DNA from: a virus
Direction: 5' to 3' (one strand)
Virus record (IMG/VR): IMGVR_UViG_3300044613_001034
Location: 1 to 20,266 of that record
DNA: 20,266 nt
Of the stretch, positions 13,866 to 20,266 are shown piece by piece (position 1 is the first letter of the stretch; every line of letters starts with the position of its first letter). The notes below the pieces were generated by a model, which did no database searches, was not told the origin of the DNA, and saw nothing but the letters and a program-made list of their open reading frames with translations. The position numbers and the translations under genes are program-made.

Positions 13866-13893
13866 ATTATACAATCATATTGCCTTCTGTCAA
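13866..13893 (-). promoter_or_regulatory. Sigma70 promoter of dut, consensus boxes
   Basis: On the minus strand: TTGACA (13888-13893), 16 bases, TATAAT (13866-13871), six bases, then the ATG at 13859. Both boxes are perfect consensus. The -35 box overlaps the stop codon of the preceding gene. The predicted start of transcription is the A of the ATG, so a leaderless mRNA is expected. It lets dUTPase be expressed early although its upstream neighbours are virion genes. Confidence 0.8.
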
Positions 13894-14225
13894 GGCCATC
13901 TTATGTTTTGAACTGCGCCACAAGCTGCTGGTCTATTTTCTTCAGTTCCATCCCAAGTTATTGCCAAAATTTGCTGTTCCAAAGAATTGGAAATAGAACG
14001 AATATTTTGTATATCGGTTTTAATTTGTTCCGTTTCTTCTATGGACAACAATCCAAGAGCAGCATTTCTTTGTTTGTAATCTGGTGCCAAGATTAATATT
14101 TTTTCCATTGCTTGTTGTCTTATTTGCACCAATTGATATTGAACAACATCATAAAAATTTCTATTATCTAATATTGCTGCTTCTCCACCTTCATAATGAT
14201 TTATATATTGTTTAAAAATATTCAT
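13890..14225 (-). CDS. Small protein after the fibre genes, possible tail fibre chaperone
   Basis: 111 residues, probably helical: an N-terminal polar region, then a helical core (IRQQAMEKILILAPDYKQRNAALGL split around residues 35-59), SIEETEQIKTDIQNIRSISNSLE, and an ending with ITWDGTEENRPAACGAVQNIRW. Similar small proteins with an RNAALGL-like stretch and a WDGTE...AA ending occur next to phage tail fibre genes, where some act in fibre assembly; this is recalled by pattern and not checked. The ATG has AAGGAGGA upstream, overlapping the end of the preceding gene, whose stop is two bases away. It is the last gene of the leftward adhesion cluster. Function unproven. Confidence 0.6.
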   Translation of the reverse strand: MNIFKQYINHYEGGEAAILDNRNFYDVVQYQLVQIRQQAMEKILILAPDYKQRNAALGLLSIEETEQIKTDIQNIRSISNSLEQQILAITWDGTEENRPAACGAVQNIRWP

Positions 14226-14227
14226 AA

Positions 14228-14959
14228 TTATCTTCCTCCTTGACCTACAGCAGTATACATTATAGCCATTGAATATGGGCTATTTGTTGAAAAATCTGTA
14301 AATACTAAATCTTGTTTTCTTATTGTTTGTGGAAGCGTAAAAGATCCAACATCATATTGCATTCCTAAACTTCCTATCCCAGTTAAAGGTCCTCTTGTTC
14401 CGTATCCTGTTCCATTATAGCCTGCGTTACCGGATCCAATGATACCCATAGTCGGGGTATTATTAAATACTGCGGCAAAAATATAGTAATTTAATAGCGG
14501 AGGTGTCAATCCTGAATAATTCCTTACAGTATTAACAGTAAATCCACTTCCTACTGCAATTGATGGTGACATATAAATTGATGTTGTAGGTAATCCAAAT
14601 TCATCAACATTATAAATTCCAAACATCATATTACCAGTAGTAACTGTATTACCACTTTGAATATGCAAACCATTTATGCGTGTTGGATATGGAAAATAAT
14701 ATAAACTAAAATAAATTCGATTTGCAACAACAACACCTGTGTTTGCTGCACCATTTCTACCATTTGATGGGCCATAAAAACAATCACTAAATCCACCATC
14801 TCCCGTTTGGTAACCGGATGTACCTCTTCCCATATCCGTTGTGCTTATAGGTCTACCGGGAAGATTGGACCAAACTTTTGTCTGCCCAACTTGATTGTTG
14901 ACAGAGGCCGCTGACAACGAATCATTACTATTTGGAAAACCAAATATACCTTGATTCAT
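14228..14959 (-). CDS. Structural-type protein of unknown function in the fibre cluster
   Basis: 243 residues, rich in Gly, Asn, Ser, Thr and Tyr, with no signal peptide or membrane segment. The first 80 residues look extended and polar (GRPISTTDMGRGTSGYQTGD). The rest looks like a beta sandwich, with strands such as RIYFSLYYFPYPTRINGLHI, MMFGIYNVDEFGLPTTSIY and YYIFAAVFNN; this middle layout recalls virion beta-sandwich domains that contact surfaces. I recognise no named family. The ATG overlaps the preceding stop as ATGA, so translation is probably coupled. The position among fibre genes supports a virion role. Confidence 0.6.
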   Translation of the reverse strand: MNQGIFGFPNSNDSLSAASVNNQVGQTKVWSNLPGRPISTTDMGRGTSGYQTGDGGFSDCFYGPSNGRNGAANTGVVVANRIYFSLYYFPYPTRINGLHIQSGNTVTTGNMMFGIYNVDEFGLPTTSIYMSPSIAVGSGFTVNTVRNYSGLTPPLLNYYIFAAVFNNTPTMGIIGSGNAGYNGTGYGTRGPLTGIGSLGMQYDVGSFTLPQTIRKQDLVFTDFSTNSPYSMAIMYTAVGQGGR

Positions 14960-15378
14960 AGAGAAGCACTCTCAACAAATATACCAAAAGTTTCACCAGC
15001 ATTTGTTGATGCGAATATACCTGAAGTTGCTCCTGAAATTGCTCCCGGGAGAACTAAACCAATTAATTCGGGAACTTCGAATCTAACAATAGTATTTGAG
15101 GTGCTTGGAGTATTTGCAGGAATTAATTTTTCAATCATTAATCTTCTAGTTGTACCACCATCTACGGTTCCAAAAAATCTTACTACACCTGCTGTGTTTC
15201 CTCCAGATGAAGCTACCGATACTCTGCTTATTCTTTTCCCAACAGCCGCAGATGCAGGTGCAGTAAGACCAGCACAAACAACTGACATTGTTCCGGTGCC
15301 ATCTCTGGCAGTATTGGCAGTAGTAATTTGCGTAATTTCAAAAATAGGGTTATTTGCGTATTGTGGGTTGTTTGCCAT
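14956..15378 (-). CDS. Small virion-associated beta protein, unknown
   Basis: 140 residues, Ala/Thr/Ser/Gly-rich, mostly beta by pattern: KRISRVSVASSGGNTAGVV, RFFGTVDGG, RRLMIEKLIPANTPS, TIVRFEVPELIGLVLPGA. Proteins of this size and style, with a VASxGGNTAGxVRFF-like strand, are frequent beside phage fibre genes, though their exact role is not known to me. A strong AAAGGAGA ribosome site precedes the ATG at 15376-15378, and GATAAATA (15394-15401) lies just beyond it. Its stop overlaps the next gene as ATGA. A virion role is inferred from context. Confidence 0.62.
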   Translation of the reverse strand: MANNPQYANNPIFEITQITTANTARDGTGTMSVVCAGLTAPASAAVGKRISRVSVASSGGNTAGVVRFFGTVDGGTTRRLMIEKLIPANTPSTSNTIVRFEVPELIGLVLPGAISGATSGIFASTNAGETFGIFVESASL

Positions 15379-15393
15379 ATAAATTCTCCTTTA

Positions 15394-15401
15394 TATTTAT
15401 C
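15394..15401 (-). promoter_or_regulatory. Possible late-type promoter GATAAATA
   Basis: A one-base variant of the T4 late box on the minus strand, 15 bases before the ATG of the 140-residue gene. Predicted initiation falls in the ribosome site, leaving a very short leader. The octamer also overlaps the end of the upstream fibre gene and occurs by chance elsewhere, so confidence is low. Confidence 0.3.
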
Positions 15402-17328
15402 ATACTAATCCATAAGAATATAATAAGTAATGTGGAAACGCTGTGGTTTGATTTGTTCCATCGCCAAATGTTACACCAGAAGCACTGATACCTGCGATAC
15501 TAAATAAAGCACCATTTTGATCTATACCTGCAACCATATTAGTTGCAGTAAAACCAGATGTCAATACTTGCCCATCACTGGTTTGTTTATATGCTGCCAG
15601 TATCGGTACAGATTGAGTTGGTGCCGCATTTAATCTTAGTACTGATCTACCACTTTGGTAATTGTAAGAATTGTTTATATCACAATAACCAAAAACAAAA
15701 AATCTTTCTGTGTTTAAATTATGACTGAATGCGCCAAGTCCATTGAATGCGCTACCACCAATCTGAAATATTCCATCCCTCAACCAAAGACCACCAAATG
15801 ATGTTGCTGGTAGTGCCATGAAAGATAAGAATGTAGTTCCACTAGAACTTCCAAATGTAAATCCTCCAGAAGAAATTATACCTCCAGATATTTGATTTAA
15901 ATTTCCATTTAAAGTAATACCACCAGAAGCACTCAGTCCACCCGGAGCATTCAAACGACCATAAATTGTTGCTGAGGTTTGTGTAGTTGCACCGATTACT
16001 GCTGTATTTGATCCCAGACCTAATGCATTTGCACCTATTACAATTTCATTTGAAGATGTTATATTTCCAGAAGCTGCCAAATTTCCAATGAATACTGAGC
16101 TTGCTGAATTTTGCAAGGTAGCACCAGCCGTACCTGCAAATTCTCCAGCCTGTGCACCTATCGCAATATTATTGCTTCCAGTTGCATTGTTATAAAGGGC
16201 TCTACGACCAATCAAAGTATTCGAAGCACCCGTTGTGTTTCTAAATCCTACTTCTGCTCCAATTGCAGTATTTCTGCTGGTATTATTTGTATTGACTAAA
16301 CTGTTCCAACCAATCGAAATATTTTCAGTCACTGGATTTGGAGATCCGAAGCCCGGACCAAGAGCTTGATGTCCTATTGCAATGTTATCGTTGCCTGTAT
16401 TATTTCGAATTAATGCAAAAGTTCCAATTGCAACGTTTTCGCTGCCAGTAGTATTATTAGAGAGAGAAGACGTTCCTATTGACATATTATAGGAAGCAGT
16501 TGTTGAATTTTGCAAAGCACTGGAACCAATTGCTACGTTATATTCTGCCAATCCAACTCCCGCTGTAACAGAATTTAAACTTTGCAATGCAGCAACACCA
16601 ATAGCAGTATTAGCTCTGCCTCTGGTATTGCTAATCAATGCGCTAACACCAATACCGATATTTGCATCTCCCGTTGTATTATCTCTTACAGCATTTAATC
16701 CAATTCCAATATTATTAAATCCAGTTACACCAGAATTATATGCGTTGGCACCTATTGCAAGATTTGTAGAAGTATTACTAACACCAAGCCCAACTCGGAT
16801 TCCATTTACAGAAATATCATTAGCAAAAGTACCACCAGAAGCACTTAAACCAGCATTAAATGTTACTAAACCACTAAAAGTTCCTCCTGCTGCACTAATT
16901 CCCGCAGTAAATCTTGTGAGTGCGGTGAAAGTTCCTCCTGCTGCACTCAATCCACCATTTGCAGCTAACAATCCAGCAACCGTAATAGCATCAGTTACTG
17001 CATCACCAAGATTTACATTTCCATTAGCAACAAAGTTTCCATTGACTGTTAACGTAGAACCAGAAGGAATTATTGTATTAGATGATAAAGTTGCACCAGC
17101 AGCACTAATTCCCGCAGAGAAAGATTGAAGAGCAACAAAGGTATTTGCAGTTCCTGTAGTAACTCCAGTTACTGCACCTGTTAGTCCGTTGAAGGTTGTT
17201 ACATAATCGCCAATTGAGGGATATGTTCCAACTACAATCCATGCATATCCGTTCCATTGCCATGTAGTGCCATCATATGGATATTGTTGGCCTACGGTTA
17301 ATGGTGGATTTGGAAAATCTATTGGCAT
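15400..17328 (-). CDS. Tail fibre protein with 17-residue beta-roll repeats
   Basis: 642 residues. The N-terminus (FPNPPLTVGQQYPYDG, then TTWQWNGYAWIVV) is a pattern common at the virion-attached end of fibres in marine T4-like phages. Residues 127-168 hold three copies of an SAAGGTF motif at 17-residue spacing. Residues 189-446 hold about 15 NxAIG-type repeats (AIG, GIG or SIG followed by AL...NTTG), mostly 17 apart, with a few 21-24-residue steps and a shorter last step. This recalls the left-handed beta-roll of YadA-type heads and predicts a trimeric rod. The C-terminus (about 485-642) is non-repetitive and ends with a GDGTNQTTAF motif. The start is the ATG at 17326-17328 with no clear ribosome site. 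Probably a host-recognition fibre; the receptor is unknown. Confidence 0.8.
   Translation of the reverse strand: MPIDFPNPPLTVGQQYPYDGTTWQWNGYAWIVVGTYPSIGDYVTTFNGLTGAVTGVTTGTANTFVALQSFSAGISAAGATLSSNTIIPSGSTLTVNGNFVANGNVNLGDAVTDAITVAGLLAANGGLSAAGGTFTALTRFTAGISAAGGTFSGLVTFNAGLSASGGTFANDISVNGIRVGLGVSNTSTNLAIGANAYNSGVTGFNNIGIGLNAVRDNTTGDANIGIGVSALISNTRGRANTAIGVAALQSLNSVTAGVGLAEYNVAIGSSALQNSTTASYNMSIGTSSLSNNTTGSENVAIGTFALIRNNTGNDNIAIGHQALGPGFGSPNPVTENISIGWNSLVNTNNTSRNTAIGAEVGFRNTTGASNTLIGRRALYNNATGSNNIAIGAQAGEFAGTAGATLQNSASSVFIGNLAASGNITSSNEIVIGANALGLGSNTAVIGATTQTSATIYGRLNAPGGLSASGGITLNGNLNQISGGIISSGGFTFGSSSGTTFLSFMALPATSFGGLWLRDGIFQIGGSAFNGLGAFSHNLNTERFFVFGYCDINNSYNYQSGRSVLRLNAAPTQSVPILAAYKQTSDGQVLTSGFTATNMVAGIDQNGALFSIAGISASGVTFGDGTNQTTAFPHYLLYSYGLV
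15991..16764 (-). repeat. 51-bp period coding repeats (17-residue beta-roll units)
   Basis: About 15 units in the fibre gene. The AIG-type cores start at residues 191, 208, 225, 242, 266, 283, 300, 317, 338, 355, 372, 389, 413, 430 and 444. Most steps are exactly 17 residues. Longer steps (24, 21 and 24) mark small insertions. The DNA copies are diverged, so this is protein-level periodicity kept by selection rather than a recent expansion. Confidence 0.85.
16825..16950 (-). repeat. Three tandem SAAGGTF-type units at 51-bp spacing
   Basis: SAAGGTF or SASGGTF motifs lie near residues 127, 144 and 161 of the fibre. At DNA level a 20-base stretch beginning AAAGTTCCTCC is identical at 16877 and 16928, exactly 51 bases apart, so this pair looks more recent than the beta-roll repeats downstream. 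The period equals that of the beta-roll block. Confidence 0.75.
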
Positions 17329-17352
17329 ATGTTAATATTTTTCTAATATTAT

Positions 17353-20244
17353 TTACCAGAACTTTAAGGTTCTCCACATTTCCTGACCAGTGTGACGCAT
17401 GATGTACAGATACTTAAGTCCATCTACAGTAGTTACAACTTCCATACGATTTCCTATAATTGCCGTAGAATGTGCATATGGGGTTGTTCCAGACGCATGA
17501 ATTTCAAAAGTTGTAAAATCTAATTCATAAATACGACCCGTTGCATCTTTAGTAAAGAAATATGAGTCATTACCATCATAAGCATACATCGAACCTGTTG
17601 TCAGAGTTGCTGCCATTGGACTATAGAATGGTGAAACATCCCATGTGCCAGTTGGGATATCATAAAGATCCAATATATTGGAACCACCACCACGGGAAGA
17701 AATAAGCCATCTACCTTTAGTATCCGAATTCGTTAGATTAAACAACCATCTAAAATCTATTCCAGTGCTTCTAGCAGGCACTTCATAAATTTCATAAAAA
17801 CTACCGTTATCACCTGACGCGGCCGTAGTAATGCTTGCTGCCAGATTTATTACGGTGCCTGTATGTGAGTTAATTGATGTCTCAGAACCCGTTCCTAAAC
17901 CAGCAACAATGCGAATGCGTTTACCAATAAGAGAGTTTGATTGCCAGTTTTTATTTGCATCTGTCAAAGTTGTTGTTCCGGCACTGGTTACTACACCAAA
18001 TGAATCTAAAATTTCATACTTTGAAGTGGCATCTGGTGTTGCAACAACCCACGAAGCAACCGTAAGTGCTGTTGCAGAATTTGAGGTTATTACAGATTCG
18101 TTGCCAGTTCCTGTTCCACAAACAATACGAACACGACAGCTAGTCCATTGATTTGGAATCCAAGACTTGGAAGAATCCACCAATGTTGTCGGAGTTCCAG
18201 ATGTAGCCCAACCAAATGGACTTTGTGCTGGAATTTTAGTTGTACACATAGCACCAAATCCACGTGGCTCCTGAATTACATATCTAGAAGTACCGTTTGT
18301 TGGTGCAGTTATTGCCGAACCCAACACAGTAATTGATGTTGCTGTATTTGAAGCAATTTTTCTTGCTACAGGCAACGTAGGTGAAGCTCCAGCAGTCAAT
18401 ATGTAAAGTATTTTTCCAGTAAGTTCGTTTGTATTCCAATTTTGCGACGCATCTACCAATGTTGATGCAGACTGTGATAATGCTGCCGTGGGTGATGCTG
18501 TTGCAGTAGGAGCAGCGATTGAGAATGTCGTTAAAGAAGATGTTCCTATTACCTGAAATGTATTATTAAATGTAGTATCCGTGGTACAACCAGCAATTGT
18601 TACGAATTCATTATGTTTAAAGTCATGATTTACTCCAGCTGCAGTTGTGACGTTTCCAACTTTTCCTGTAGTAATGTTCAACACCAAACCAGTTCCTGCG
18701 CCACCAGATACTGAACTAGTTGCAGCCGCAGCATAGCTTGTTCCAGAAGCAGCAAGTTGTACTGATGTTACAGCTCCATTTCCAGTGATGCCTGTAACGT
18801 ATGCCTGAGCGTTGCTTCCTGTAGTTGTAAGTGTGACCAAATCACCTATGGCGTATGTTCCTCCGGCAGTGTTTACGGAAACACTCAGCACCCCACTAGC
18901 ATTAAAAACGATACCAGAAATTGCGTATCCTTCGTGTGGAGCCTCATAACCAGTTCCACCAAATGGAGTTGCGGAAATGTTTCTTGCTACACCTGTGTCT
19001 GTAATATTTCCGTTTGCCCATAAATCTTTTTCAACTGAATATTGCCAAATTGCAGAACTTGCGTTTCCAGCTACCCAAAGTTTATCTGTATCTCCATATA
19101 CCGCATATTGTGATGTGTTGTCTGGAGTTACACCCCATTTATGATCGATAAAGAAAGTATTGTTGGTATTTCCGACAATTCTTCTTCTTTGTCCAATTCC
19201 TGTTCCAGACGTAATACGAATTTGGTGGTTTGCCCATCTATCGTATTCCATAGTTACGCCAGTATTGGTTAAACTATAAGCAGCAGTGGTTGTTCCTGTT
19301 AGTCCAGATACAAATGCGCCAGCAACTTCTCCAGTACGATCTATTGCAAAATCCGTGCCGTATTGTGCCCCTATATGGCCACCGATTGCTGTCTTGGTTT
19401 GCCAAGTGTCCGATAAAATATCGTAAAATTGCAGTGAAGAAAAAGGTGCTGATGATTGCCCTGAAAACAGCCAAAGACCACCACCCAAAATTTGATAAAT
19501 TGAAGATTCGTCAGGTGTAACAGTCCAAGGAGTATTAACTGTTACAACCGTAGATTCGATAACATAATGGGTATTTGCGTTAGCTGTTGTAACTGGTAGT
19601 AGATATGGAGTTCCAGTTACGTTTGGCCAACCTGTATTATTAAAAGAATCTACTGCTTGATGGTTTGTATCAGAGAAATATAAAGTAGTGGTATCATTAT
19701 ACAAAACTCTTCTTATTTGTCCTTGACCTTGACCAAAACTTAATCTGCATTGATAACCATCCCATTGATTTACTCTCCATTTTTTGGTGCTATCTGCTAT
19801 AGAAGCTGACGCAGCAGTTGTTACAACTCCAAAATCCGCAGTAACTGAATCGGCAACACTTGTTATAGTGCGTTCTTGGCCTGCACCTTTTCCAGCAATA
19901 ATTCTTATTGTTAATTCATCCGAAAGTTCAGAATATTTTCCAAATCCTGCAATTGTTATTGTGTTGGATGTTGCTGCAATTGTATGGCCGCGATAACCTG
20001 AATATTTTGAATACTTTAGAGCAGCAGTTGTTGATGGAGCGATATTTGGTGGTGCTACTTCCTGCCAAGAATCGGAATAGGTATCATATCGCCACATTGC
20101 TTGGCCGATGACATAGTAGAAAAATCTTGCCTTGTCATCACTTGAAGCCAATGCAGAGGTTGCAGAGGTTGCTGTAGGAGCAAAACGCATCCATTCGAAT
20201 ACTGGTTGATCAACTTGTGGTTTTAAAAGATTTGTTACTGGCAT
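17353..20244 (-). CDS. Very large structural protein with kelch-like segments and repeated beta modules
   Basis: 963 residues, with no signal peptide or membrane segment. Kelch-like strands alternating hydrophobic runs with a W-x-Y-D or W motif occur at about 41-61 (MWRYDTYSDSWQEV), 255-282 (LWLFSG, FYDILSDTWQ), 388-410 (LWVAGNASSAIWQYS) and 845-912 (LYDIPTGTWDV, IYELDF). They suggest a beta-propeller. Inserted between them are five or six related modules of 60-70 residues, each with an S/DxxKxW opening, an RIxxGxGxG core and a late SxYEI-type strand: about 107-142 (partial), 146-230, 322-383, 593-658, 686-746 and 757-821. Residues 445-525 form a GGTYAIGDxVT domain. The ATG has AGGAAAA upstream. 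Such proteins occur in marine T4-like virions, probably in tail or host adhesion; the exact part is unknown. Confidence 0.72.
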   Translation of the reverse strand: MPVTNLLKPQVDQPVFEWMRFAPTATSATSALASSDDKARFFYYVIGQAMWRYDTYSDSWQEVAPPNIAPSTTAALKYSKYSGYRGHTIAATSNTITIAGFGKYSELSDELTIRIIAGKGAGQERTITSVADSVTADFGVVTTAASASIADSTKKWRVNQWDGYQCRLSFGQGQGQIRRVLYNDTTTLYFSDTNHQAVDSFNNTGWPNVTGTPYLLPVTTANANTHYVIESTVVTVNTPWTVTPDESSIYQILGGGLWLFSGQSSAPFSSLQFYDILSDTWQTKTAIGGHIGAQYGTDFAIDRTGEVAGAFVSGLTGTTTAAYSLTNTGVTMEYDRWANHQIRITSGTGIGQRRRIVGNTNNTFFIDHKWGVTPDNTSQYAVYGDTDKLWVAGNASSAIWQYSVEKDLWANGNITDTGVARNISATPFGGTGYEAPHEGYAISGIVFNASGVLSVSVNTAGGTYAIGDLVTLTTTGSNAQAYVTGITGNGAVTSVQLAASGTSYAAAATSSVSGGAGTGLVLNITTGKVGNVTTAAGVNHDFKHNEFVTIAGCTTDTTFNNTFQVIGTSSLTTFSIAAPTATASPTAALSQSASTLVDASQNWNTNELTGKILYILTAGASPTLPVARKIASNTATSITVLGSAITAPTNGTSRYVIQEPRGFGAMCTTKIPAQSPFGWATSGTPTTLVDSSKSWIPNQWTSCRVRIVCGTGTGNESVITSNSATALTVASWVVATPDATSKYEILDSFGVVTSAGTTTLTDANKNWQSNSLIGKRIRIVAGLGTGSETSINSHTGTVINLAASITTAASGDNGSFYEIYEVPARSTGIDFRWLFNLTNSDTKGRWLISSRGGGSNILDLYDIPTGTWDVSPFYSPMAATLTTGSMYAYDGNDSYFFTKDATGRIYELDFTTFEIHASGTTPYAHSTAIIGNRMEVVTTVDGLKYLYIMRHTGQEMWRTLKFW

Positions 20245-20266
20245 AATATTTTCCTATTAAGTGAAT

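Noticed and set aside
16628-17128. Open frame of 166 codons on the plus strand, rich in Pro and Ala
   Set aside because: It is a mirror of the repetitive fibre gene; the low-complexity translation follows from the repeats on the other strand.
17333-17353. AT-only inverted repeat between the two large fibre genes, and GGTAAATA as a late promoter there
   Set aside because: A seven-pair A/T stem in AT-rich sequence is expected by chance, and the box has two mismatches to the late consensus.
1-20266. tRNA genes, CRISPR arrays, insertion sequences, introns or homing endonucleases, integration sites
   Set aside because: Nearly every base lies in supported coding sequence and no gap exceeds about 71 bases. 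No cloverleaf, spaced repeats, transposase motifs or interrupted genes were seen. A computed search for tRNAs was not possible here.

Overview
The window is a gene-dense piece of a T4-type contractile-tailed phage genome. The evidence is a block of replication genes in T4 order: a gp43-like family B polymerase, then UvsX, a gp40-sized protein, a gp41-like helicase and a gp61-like primase, all read leftward. Genes abut or overlap by a few bases, no gap exceeds about 71 bases, and no RNA genes or integration functions were seen. A small lipoprotein with a Gram-negative-type lipobox in the probable lysis operon points to a Gram-negative host. The B12-dependent ribonucleotide reductase, ThyX and dUTPase fit an aquatic or alphaproteobacterial/cyanobacterial setting, but the host cannot be fixed from this sequence.

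Region 1 (1-9748, minus strand) is the replication and nucleotide-supply unit. Read 5' to 3' it carries a small MazG/DUF1599-like protein, DNA polymerase, two small unknown proteins, UvsX, a gp40-like protein, helicase, primase, a small acidic protein, ThyX and a monomeric class II ribonucleotide reductase that runs off the left edge. Polymerase, recombinase, helicase and primase would copy the genome. ThyX, the reductase and the separate dUTPase would supply dNTPs. The clamp, clamp-loader and regA genes that sit directly upstream of gene 43 in T4 are not there.

Region 2 (9749-9819) is a divergent control region. It has a sigma70-type promoter facing left and an exact T4-late-type TATAAATA box facing right.

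Region 3 (9820-13341, plus strand) is a late operon. It encodes a membrane-anchored GAF-like protein, a probable three-TM holin, an overlapping small lipoprotein with a C-terminal TM segment (candidate unimolecular spanin), and a 741-residue fibre-like protein with duplicated lectin-like modules. It converges on a leftward dUTPase gene with a 4-base overlap, and a strong hairpin lies just inside the dUTPase 3' end.

Region 4 (13890-20244, minus strand) is a virion adhesion cluster: a 963-residue protein with kelch-like strands and repeated beta modules, a 642-residue fibre with 17-residue beta-roll repeats, two smaller structural-type proteins, and a small protein that may be a fibre chaperone.

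The most unusual observation is regulatory. Four leftward replication or nucleotide genes have the same promoter arrangement: a TTGACA-like box, exactly 16 bases, a TATAAT-like box, then 6 or 7 bases to the ATG, with no good Shine-Dalgarno. This spacing puts the predicted transcription start at or next to the start codon, so leaderless mRNAs are predicted. Virion and lysis genes instead use Shine-Dalgarno sites, and one has an exact late box.
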